Assembly (NCBI GenBank): GCA_038503065.1
Contig: JBCAMK010000002.1
Location: forward strand, 1,116,001-1,180,000
Length of the DNA: 64,000 nucleotides
Direction: 5' to 3'
Origin: Paragyromitra xinjiangensis
Lineage: Eukaryota > Ascomycota > Pezizomycetes > Pezizales > Discinaceae
A program made the position numbers and the translations under genes. Shown here piece by piece: positions 55,186 through 64,000 of the stretch. Each line of letters starts with the position of its first letter. The first letter of the stretch is position 1. The notes beneath the pieces are model-generated. The model worked only from the letters and a program-made list of their open reading frames with translations. It made no database searches and had not been told where the DNA came from.

Positions 55186-56460
55186 CTAAGAATGGCCATG
55201 GACTGGCAGAGCTTGGTAAAGCTCCTCCAAATACTCAATCTCCTCCGGCTCCAACTTCTTCCCCGTTATTTCCGCAGCCTCCTCAACTCTCTTAATATTA
55301 CCCATGCCAATGATTGGAGCGGTCACCTTCCCGCTTATCCAGACCAGCGCAACCGTCGCCATGCTCCACCCCTTCTTCTCAGCAATCTCCTGCACACGTC
55401 CAATAATGGCCTTATCAGTTTCTGTTGAACCTATCCCATAAATCGTGAGAATTCCAGACAGAGGATTTTTCCTGATCCCCTCCTCCATAGTTCCCCGTGC
55501 ACTCTCGGCGCTATCGGATACCGGGCGTGCTAAGTGGCCACGTGCCAGAGGCGACCAGGGGATCAGGCCAACACCGGTAGATTCACAGTAAGGGATCATT
55601 TCACGCTCTTCCTCGCGGTATAGGAGGGAGTAGTGGTTCTGCATCGAGATGAACTTAGTCCACTTGTTGACTGCGGCGATGTGTTGCATCTCAGCGAACT
55701 GCCAGGTCCACATAGATGAAGCACCAATGTATCGGACTCTAATAGTTTGTTCGTTAGCTTGCGTCTACTAGTAGGTGGGTGGAATTATCGCTGGAACTTA
55801 CTTTCCACTTTTGACGAGATCGTGGAGTGCTTCCATGGTCTCTTCGGGTGGGGTATCTTTATCGTATCTGTGGATCTGGAGAAGATCGATATAGTCTACT
55901 TCTAGCCTCTGAAGTGATGCTTCGACGGCTGAAAAGATCGCCTTGCGGGAAAGTCCTTGAAGAGATTGTTAGTACGTGTATCCAATTCCATATGGGTAAA
56001 GAGAATTGGCTTACCTGTTCGGTTTGCATATTGCTTCGTATATCCAATATTTTTAATAGTGTATGTATTTGCCGTAGGATCATCTATTCAATACTCAGAA
56101 CACATTAGCACGAGAAAATTGACCATAAAACCTCAAAGCCTTTAGTGCATAATACGAACCAGAGACAGTGCCGCAACACTTCGTTAAAAGAACGAGTCTC
56201 TCCCGCGGAATGTTATACTTCTTGATAGCCTTCGCGATGATCTTCTCCGATACACCATTCGAATACACGTTCGCCGTATCCCAAGTATTAATCCCGATAT
56301 CGTACGCTGCCTTCAGAATTGGAAGAGCTTCCTCTTCTTCAGTGACCCAAGGCTGCCAAGCGGCACTACCGAGGGACATAGCACCCAAGATGGGATTGGA
56401 GATTTTCAACCCTGAGGCGCCGAGACGGCGGTATTCGACTTTTTGCGTGGTATCTGACAT
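55186..56460 (-). CDS. Aldo-keto reductase
   Basis: Four exons on the minus strand: 56460-56160, 56083-56015, 55955-55802 and 55738-55186; introns of 76, 59 and 63 nt. Product 358 residues. The catalytic tetrad is visible: D61 and Y66 ([12 protein letters not shown]), K94 (LLTK), H152 (LLQIHRYD). Other AKR landmarks are [44 protein letters not shown] and [15 protein letters not shown]. Cofactor-site residues near the C-terminus ([18 protein letters not shown]) favour NADPH use. Length and motifs fit the fungal YakC/Aad-like AKR group, which reduces aldehydes; substrate unknown. Intron 1 uses a GTTCGT donor. Confidence 0.9.
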
Positions 56461-59400
56461 TTTGAGTTATTCTTGCTTCGATTGAGAGGGAATTCTTGAT
56501 GATGGTTTGAGATTAATGTCCTGATGGGTATATGATTGAGTTTAAATACTACTATGGGAGTCTTCCAGCTCGTCAATTGATAGTATTCATTTCTGTAAGC
56601 TCGGGATTACCGAGTGGGCTCGGGGCGAGGAGTTAGGCCAATGTCCGTAAAGTCCACCTTACCACCGGAATTGCTTGCACTGATCCGGTTCCGTTGTCGT
56701 GTGGGGATCCACAGCTTGCCGAAACTAGTGCCCTACAGGGATGTCGCATAATGTCCCGTAGTTTCAAAATATCAACCCAAGCGTTAACTGGCTATTACTG
56801 CAGTAGCGATTGATGAGAAGCAAGGCTGAAAGAGTGATTTTTTCTCCTGTCGAGTCACCGGGAACACCGGGTTCTACTGGGTCTAGCGTGGATTCAAGTT
56901 TATTGGACTAGTATCAAGTAACACTACGCCTGCAAACCATGATTTTCTTAGCATTCAATCAGTGCCCTGTTAACCAGGAGTTAGTAATAGGTATGATTAA
57001 GTACTGACCCAAAACATCCTAAAATTTAATTGGTCACACTTTCTGCCTCTAATAATTGTGATAGATCAATTAGTCCCCTTTGCGTTGAAACAACCAGTAG
57101 AATACGTACACGGAACTCCGGGGACCCGGGCGAGAACAAGGCGTCGACTTCAAATGCTATAATAGTGCGAGTATTGTGCTAAAAATTCGGGTTAAGATGT
57201 CAGCGGTCCGTCGGTATCAGCGAAAAGAGCTGTGAAAGGACGGCCATAGGGCGACGGACTGGTGGCGGTCCGAATCTTATGCATCCAGATTAAGTACTAC
57301 ATCTACATATACATTGATTACCAATCTTAACATAAGTTATCCTACTAATATTCAGTCGTCAGACAATATCAGGATTTTCTTACTTATTATAGGGCCACTC
57401 ATAGGGTATGGCGCCCACGCGGGTATTGCCGAGTCCATATATACGTAGGAGATATACAATGTACAGATGTTGGTTTATGTGGTACTCACCGCAAGAATTA
57501 GTCGGCCGTACCCCCGCGAGCGATTCCACACATCGTCCAAAAAAGGGGTATGCCGTTGCCAGAATGACTCTGCTCCGGCAAAAAGGTACCAGTGGGGTGA
57601 TTTTTCGATCTAGTCCACCCATATGCAACTACATGTATTTACTATAGCATAGATACCCCTCTTTACCAGGGCCCTATCCAGGCTATTTAAATACAGACCG
57701 CCATCATAATTACAGACTTGACTTCTCACATGCCAGACCCGTTTGGGCCGTTTTACCATTATGGGCTTTGGGGCCTTTTCCATCCTCAACATCTCCACAT
57801 CATCCATTAGTATTCTAGGGAGATTTGGATACCCTCCAAATATGCCACGAGAAACTTATTAGATGTGTTCCCCCCCTATTTATCTAGCCGAAAACATACA
57901 GTCAGTGAATTAAGCGAGTGATACTTTATGAGTACCATACTGATTGATTAATTAACTAATCGATCAAATCACTACGCACATCCAAGCGCCTAGCTTATAA
58001 TACGAAAAGCATAACAAATGAAAAATCACCTAATCACTTCGCACATCTTTATCGCCCCCACCATCCGCCTCTGATTCCTCGCCATCCACCCTCAACTCCC
58101 CCACAACAAATCCTTGTCCAACTTGCACCCCTCCCCCGTAGCACACGCATCGCCATACATACGTAGCACTATATACCCCTGTATATACCATGCTCTCCCT
58201 TCCCCTTACTGGCTTTAATAACTACTTCCTTATTAGTGTTGATATCACACTACCCACCCAGCAAAAAAGGACGCGCAGATGAGAGACTATAGAGACAAAG
58301 AAAGCCGGGGGGTAAAAATACTATCCCGAGAGAACCCTGAAGCCAGGCCAATACTGCTATAACGCCATCCCAGAGTGAGAGACAGTTATTTGTTAAGGAA
58401 TATGGCTAAGAGAGTATATTGAACAAACCGATTCGTCTCATTAGCTCAGAGTCATAATAGCATTCGGGGAAATGGTTAATGATATGGAGAGTCGTGGGTG
58501 TTTTTCTCAAATCAACAGCAAGTAGACTCGCACCGTTCTCTCGTATTGATTCTTCCCATAACTCCCTACAGTCAAAGAGAATCAATCTAAACAAAACGAA
58601 TAAACTCCTTGGCCCTTGCTTTTTCTTATAGCAGTAAGTGCAAACGGGGTGATCGTTTTCGGTGGGCCACTATTCGTAGAGCATGATGATCCCCCCATCG
58701 AAGATGCCTAAAAGAAATGATATAGTACACTGTAACACAACCACTCACTGTCAGTTATGCCACACTAAGATTAATATGCTAAGCTTTGAGCGAAATTGCT
58801 CTACTAGGTACGGAAAGATGATAGGAACCGGACATTGCAGATATCAATACTGGGATCTCTGTGGCTGCTGATGTAAGCTGCTATAGTCATGAGATGTGAC
58901 TCGGTCTGCAGACTAGCCACTTCCCTTAGTACTACTATGCGGGTGATAGGTAAAAGGTTTCGTTACCACCCAATCCCGATTTTGAAGGGTTGTTGTCTTA
59001 CTAGAAGCTACGGCTAGAAAATAGAAGTGGAACTAGGCCGGCGTGCGTGATCTGGTTACGCATGGTACGGCTAAAGGATATAAGTTTGAGATTATTTTTC
59101 GTATAATACGACTATTTCTCGTTATTTTTATGGTTTTGTTAGCACTAAAGGGTAGCCTGTGCATTCGTAGTGTTTGGTTGGTTTGTTTGTATGAATATAT
59201 AATTACATGTATTCTCGGTAGATAGTATACACCAAACGTAAGTGCCACAAGTCGATTAGAGTATAATTCCTTTGACTAGAAGTTTGAAAATACATACACT
59301 GAAATCCAGATTTACCACCGGTATTAGTTACCCTGCAGCCAGCACTGAAAAACTTGGGATCCCGCATAGAAAAATCAGCCTAGTACATCGCGTTATGATA

Positions 59401-59537
59401 TCTTTTGGCTGAAGAAAAAGAAAAAGAAAAAAAAGTACATGTAGGTTACTTGGAGGAATAGTAACCGGGTATGTATTAACATTCTTGTTACAAAAACGAA
59501 TGGTTGTACCGGTCTAAAAAGAGATAGACACGTGTAT
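56461..59537. other. Gene-poor intergenic region, about 3 kb
   Basis: No frame with recognisable motifs. Three TACATGTA palindromes (57630, 59204, 59436) and a purine run at about 59410-59435. The part nearest 56460 is the promoter of the aldo-keto reductase gene. Confidence 0.4.
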
Positions 59538-60339
59538 CTACCAAGTACTCTTTTCAACTATCCTCCATTTATGCTCCCTATAAGAGATCTCGTCCCTATT
59601 ATGTATTTCCGTGCGAATCTCAAACTTCCTCGTCCCATAGCTACCATCATCTCCATCATCGTGATTCTCCTCCTCTTCCTCCTGCCCTAAATTGTCGATG
59701 CAAGCAACCCGACACGGCAACACCCCCTCTCCGATCCTAAAGACCCTCCTCCACTCTTTCGCCCCTGTCTCAAGGGTCCACCTCTCGCAGGTTATCTTGC
59801 CCTTCTCCTTCATTATTCCTTGGCAGTAATTTCCAACCCTAACAATCGTCCCCTTCGCTGTATCTGCCGTACTCTCAATACCAAAACTCTTCCCAGCGTC
59901 CTCCTCCAACACAAGAACCGTCGAAATCCTCGGAGAGACTTCCGGATCCCTCCAGACCTCTTCATACTCCTTGACCTTCCCATCATCAAAGTCAAGCATC
60001 TTCCCGGTTTCCAGCCAATCGCCATTTGCTAGCTGCTCAAATGAACCTGCATCTTCGACCGTATCATTGTAGCGTGAATCAACAGTGTGTATCCAACGAC
60101 CTTGATTGCCTTCTTTGTAGGAGATACCAGCAAATCCCCAGTATAGCTCGTGGGGAGGACTGAGAAGGATACGGAGGTCTACAAAGAAACTTTTTGCGGA
60201 TGTGGTTACGAGGGTCGAAGTTGGCTCTTTGGCTTCATCGGGGAGCTAGGAGGTCCTCTGTCAGCAGGTAGTCAATATTAGATTGCCTGAGGGAGACAAA
60301 TACCCAGCGAATGTAGATTCTTTCAGAGATGGAAGCCAT
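59538..60339 (-). CDS. HRI1: HRI1 family protein
   Basis: Exons 60339-60304 and 60245-59538 on the minus strand, separated by a 58-nt intron (GTATTT...CTAG), give 247 residues, close to the about 244 of yeast Hri1. The short first exon encodes MASISERIYIRW, continued as LPDEAKEPTSTLVVTT. Two repeated beta-barrel halves are recognisable: SFFVDLRIL, ELYWGFAGISYKEG, RWIHTVDSRYND, then NGDWLETGKMLDFDDGKVKEYEEVWRD (family hallmark) and the C-terminal KWRIVEKSTW. Yeast Hri1 interacts with Hrr25 kinase and Sec72; its biochemical role is not established. Divergent from the permease gene. Confidence 0.9.
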
Positions 60340-60975
60340 GGTTACGATGCAGTTCTAGCTGATTGACGAACCTGTGCCGGACGTATCGATATCAAGTCAG
60401 GTGGGGCAGCGAAACGGATTATCATTTATCCGATCACCACGTGTCACTAGATAAATGCAATGATCTTAGCCTTCCCGCTCTCGCGATAAAGCTTATTTGA
60501 CTGGTCGTTTTATTGGCTGGATTCATTAGGCCAACGGTAGCTTTCGTGCAAAAGAGGACTACCAGTCAGAAACTTGTATGGGGCTATCTCTTGATCCACA
60601 TACATTTTTTTCAACGAACCTAGGGTCTGGCTTTGGCCCAAAAACTCCAACTCACAAAACCAGCCTTCACAAATGAAGGACCTCAAAACCCATGTGAGAG
60701 CCCACAGTAAACCTAACCCTAGTACCAGGGACATTCTTCCGGTCTCTTCCGCCGCGGACACTGCCTCACAACTGATAAAAGCACGGTACACTCAAAACCT
60801 CTTTGATACCCAGTACCTGATGACCTTCGAAGGGGCTGGGCACGAGGCATAGAATCCCCCATATTTAAGGGCTGTGTTGTGTGGGCAACTCGGACTAACT
60901 ACAACCCCACTCCTGACGCGAGGGCCCAAAACCCCAACACATCGTAACATCATCCACAGAGACGGGATACCCAAT
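60340..60975. promoter_or_regulatory. Divergent intergenic promoter, HRI1 and permease
   Basis: About 640 bases between divergent start codons. A CACGTG E-box lies at 60438-60443, about 100 bp upstream of the HRI1 start; bHLH factors bind such sites in fungi, but function here is unproven. Confidence 0.4.
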
Positions 60976-63635
60976 ATGCGATCCTCCAATGATGGCCTTG
61001 CAGCGGCAGCTACTCGTCACTCCACAGAGGACAGTGCGCCTTTAATATCGCGCCCGCAGCCAAATCGTGGGCATAATGTAATAGAGGACGACAGTGCGCA
61101 GCTACTAGCGCTGGGCCATAAGCCAGAACTGAAGAGACATCATACTAAACTGTATTGTTTCGTATTAGGACACGATAACTGCGTAGGCTAATAGTTTGCA
61201 GATCTATGCTCGGTCTCGCGTTCGCAATACTCAACTCTTGGACTTCGCTTTCAGCTTCTCTATCTCTCGCGCTGCCCTCTGGGGGACCGACTGCAGCATT
61301 ATGGGGGTTGGTGGTTGCTGGTGTTTGTAACTTATGCCTCGCGGTCAGCTTAGCTGAGTTTTTGTCCGCGTATCCCACGTGCGCTTTTCAATAGACCCCC
61401 TTTCAGCTGGGCGACATGTAACTAACATCGCCTAAATAGTGCTGGTGTAAGGTCTCCATCGAACATGCCATATTTGTTCGCATATAAGAAACTAGGGCTA
61501 GGTGCTTACGCCGAGCACGGCAAAGTGGTGAAACCACTTTGTCATGAAGGGTTTCTTATATGCGAATTAATATGGCGCACAATCTTATTTTGTTTTTTTG
61601 AGAATAAAAACCAAGTGACTTTAATAGGGACAATATCATTGGGTAGCCATGATCTCCCCCCTAGAGTGGGTTCCGCTGTTGAGCTGGATCTGCGGCTGGA
61701 TAAATTGCTCTGGCTGGGTGTTTTTGGTAGCTACTGGCGGCAGTTTGGCTAGCCAGCTGATCCTCGGTGTCGTGAACTTGCTGCACCCGGTATGAAGATG
61801 TAACACGTGAAACATGCATAGATGGTTCGAAAGTGACAGAGGCTGATCTTCTCGTACCCGAGCTAAAAGGAATTCGTACCTACGCCATACCAAATGCTGA
61901 CTATCTATATCCTCTCTACCTTGGCCGCGTTCTCCATCAACGCGTTCGCAAACCGTCTTCTGCCATTATTTGCCAAGAGCGCATGTCTGCACCCACTAGC
62001 TCCCACAATTGTTGCATATGTCCTAGATCAGCTTTCTGACTTCACGATTACCGCCCATAGTGATCTGGTCTGTCTCGGGAGTTACGGTGATCTCGGTTAC
62101 ACTTCTCACTTGTGCAGCTCCAGATTATCAACTAGCAGAGTTCGTATTTCGCAAGTTCATCAATGAAACTGGATGTGCGTATCTCGAACCTTAGCTCGCT
62201 GCAAGTACAAACTGAATGTTTGGCTTTACTCTCCGAGCTTTCTGTTAACCTGAAGATTTTTTTGAAAACACAGGGCCTGATGGAATTGCTTGGTCACTTG
62301 GTAACTACAATCCAATCATGTTGGATGTAAATCAGTAATTAATCGCAAAAATTAGGTCTTCTCCAAGGAGCTTTAGCTCTGACTGGCTATGTTCGTTTCC
62401 TCATTTTTAAGGATAATCCGCCCACATGCTAATATTACCTCTACCACTAGGACGCAGTAGCGCACATGGTTGAAGGCATTACCCTAGAACCCCTAAACTT
62501 AGAACTAAGCTAATGTCCCCAGAAATCCCCAACCCGTCTCGTACAGGCCCCCAGACTATGATCTACGCAGTCCTAATCGGAACATTCACGGGCTTTTTTT
62601 ACCTAATGGTTCTCCTGTTTTGCATGGGTGATATCAGTGAAGTCATTTCCGCACCGCATGGGTAATCGAACCCCCAAGCTTGCCAGATGGGAGTAAGAAA
62701 AATACCCTATTAACTCGCCTCTAGAGCTATATTGGCATTATTCTACCAAGCAACCGGAAGTAAAGCCGGATCCATCTGTTTATTGGTGTAAGGTTACTTT
62801 CATGCCATTACTTTGACTAGCTACTGATACGGACGAATATTAGCTTTCCTCTGATATGCCTATTCTTTGGAACGATCACTATTGTGACTACCTCTTCAAG
62901 GATGCTATACGCATTTGCGAGGTACATAATCCGCTTACCTCCCGCGTAACTTTTGCCTGTTAACCCAGAAACATATACAGAGATAATGGCCTTCCGTTCT
63001 CCCACCAGTTCGCCAAGATCCACCCTACTCTCCACGTCCCATTTAATGCGCTCCTCTTAACAGCCCTTCCAGTACTCCTTATGGGTAGTCTATACCTCAT
63101 TTCCACTAGCGCATTAAATGCATTTCTCTCTTCATCCGTTATTACCCTCAACATTTCTTATGCATTTCCCGTCCTCCTTAACGTCCTCACGGGTCGAAAA
63201 AGACTACCAAAAGACCGCAGTTTCAAATTAGGGAATACCATTGGGTGGGTGAGTAATATCATCGGACTAGTATTTGTTGGGATAACAACAGTGCTATTCA
63301 TGCTACCACCTACCTTACCAGTTACGAGGGAGAATATGAGTACGCCACCCCTACCTCCCCAGGTTTCTTGTCATCTTCCTACTAACAGAGAACCAGACTA
63401 CTCATTCCTCGTCTTTTTCTGTATAATCATAATATCAACATTAGCCTACATTTTCGGGGGCCGCAAAACCTTCCATGGGCCGAGAATGGAGGTTTCCGAA
63501 TCGGATGAGGAACCGGAGGAGCTCCAAGGAGCTGGGTATACTCCTGGATCGGCGCTACTTAGTAATCTAGAACTAGATGATGAAGAAGATGGGTTGGCCA
63601 CAGTGCGCCATCGGGATGTTAATAGGGTATTCTAA
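60976..63635 (+). CDS. Choline/GABA-type amino acid permease (APC superfamily)
   Basis: Thirteen exons join in frame to 590 residues: 60976-61151, 61202-61378, 61440-61446, 61628-61789, 61870-61984, 62061-62174, 62274-62300, 62356-62390, 62451-62475, 62523-62661, 62725-62787, 62844-62921, 62981-63635. Family blocks read in order: SMLGLAFAILNSWTSLSASL, ALPSGGPTAALWGL, AYPT-AG-GQYHWVAMISP, LVATGGSLASQLILGVVNLL, TCAAPDYQLAEFVFRKFINE, LLQGALALTGY-DAVAHMVE-EIPNPSRTGPQTM, FYQATGSKAGSIC, FAR-DNGLPFSHQFAKIHPTLHVP and FGGRKTFHGP. About 12 membrane helices; plasma-membrane uptake of choline or related amines. Exon 3 has 7 nt, intron 3 carries a MITE, and intron 9 (62476-62522) is GC-AG. A short extra intron near 63.35 kb is possible. 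Confidence 0.87.
61467..61576. mobile_element. 110-bp MITE inside intron 3 of the permease gene
   Basis: GCCATATTTGTTCGCATATA at the left and the complement of GCCATATTAATTCGCATATA at the right form 26-bp inverted ends with two or three mismatches. The centre has a second inverted repeat (CAAAGTGG, then CCACTTTG). It accounts for the unusual 181-nt length of this intron; the other introns of the gene are 47-99 nt. Confidence 0.75.
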
Positions 63636-64000
63636 TTACGCGTATTATATCTTTTCGGGAGGCGTAGGGTTTGGGTTGGGTTGTAAGAGTAGAGGGTGGC
63701 ATAAACTTGGGGATTAGACTAGATTGATTATTATATATTGGGTGGGTAGGGGGAATATGTGTAGTTAAAGTAAAGATGGAATTATATCTACTGTAAAACG
63801 AGAATTCGGAAGAGCATGCTCAATGGGTACACGAGATTATGACTCACAAAAAGGTAGGTCTGGAGGGATCAAGTCTGAGAATGAAGTAGTCTAAATCGTA
63901 AGTGAATTATTCCGTGTGGGTGACTCCCAAATTTTGGTTTTACTGGGATTGGTAGAATTAATAGAGTACTGGTTTCCTGTCATTTTGCTTATGAAATATT
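63636..64000. other. 3' flank of the permease gene
   Basis: 365 bases to the window end; GT- and AT-rich, no gene seen. Confidence 0.4.

Noticed and set aside
18160..60720. Short telomere-like words (GGGTTAGGGTT or CCCTAACC) at about 18163, 24266, 25038 and 40861
   Set aside because: Each is under two repeat units; not an interstitial telomere tract.
62640..62700. tRNA T-arm-like GGGGGTTCGATTACC on the minus strand
   Set aside because: No matching acceptor or A-box, and the site falls at the exon 10/intron 10 junction of the permease gene.
61206..63080. Initial reading of the permease as a gene shattered by stops and a MITE
   Set aside because: Once the 12 introns, including the microexon and a GC donor, are applied, all blocks join in one frame.
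1..64000. CRISPR arrays, bacterial operons, rRNA genes
   Set aside because: No spaced direct-repeat array or rRNA signature; introns show the DNA is eukaryotic nuclear.

Overview
The window looks like nuclear DNA of a filamentous ascomycete (Pezizomycotina). Protein-coding genes have short spliceosomal introns (about 47-99 nt) with GTRNGT-type donors, CTRAY-type branch points and YAG acceptors. The recognisable genes are fungal: ATG15, HRI1, a VPS9-domain Rab5 GEF, a choline/GABA-type permease, a kinase-ankyrin protein and a HeLo-like relic. Assignment to Leotiomycetes is only a guess. Exon joins were worked out by hand from reading frame, splice consensus and family knowledge; no search was run.

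Layout. 1-9.7 kb is mobile-element debris: a decayed Ty3/gypsy retrotransposon read on the minus strand (about 7795 to 1869), an acidic companion ORF relic beyond it, and the 3' end of a pogo/Tigger-type DDE transposase on the plus strand. 11.7-16.7 kb holds three intact plus-strand genes: an F-box-like/Cys-rich protein, a small secretory-pathway membrane protein and a J-domain-tailed protein. 17-21 kb has a pseudogene broken by a 13-bp tandem duplication, a Pol III tRNA-like gene and two non-autonomous DNA transposons. 21.1-29 kb holds a two-TM conserved fungal protein, a dioxygenase-like relic and a large kinase-ankyrin gene with a frameshift and 14 near-identical ankyrin units. 29-33 kb is gene-poor. 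33.3-45.1 kb has a PsiD-like phosphatidylserine decarboxylase, a HeLo-like pseudogene, a polyacidic two-exon gene and an APH-fold kinase, separated by repeat-rich DNA. 47.4-64 kb is the most gene-dense part: a 62-aa Cys/His protein, a VPS9 GEF, ATG15, an aldo-keto reductase, HRI1 and a 13-exon permease.

The genes form no single pathway. Two pairs are divergent and share intergenic promoters: VPS9/ATG15, both in endosome-vacuole traffic, and HRI1/permease. The accessory material shows recurring decay: TAG codons explicable as CAG to TAG (RIP-type) changes, tandem-duplication frameshifts and MITE insertions, one of them inside an intron of an otherwise intact permease gene. Two unexplained short palindromes stand out. 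CGCGTCGACGCG-type motifs recur in one orientation through the retroelement and encode SAST(R/Q). TACATGTA occurs 16 times, all after position 24,900 and all outside coding exons.
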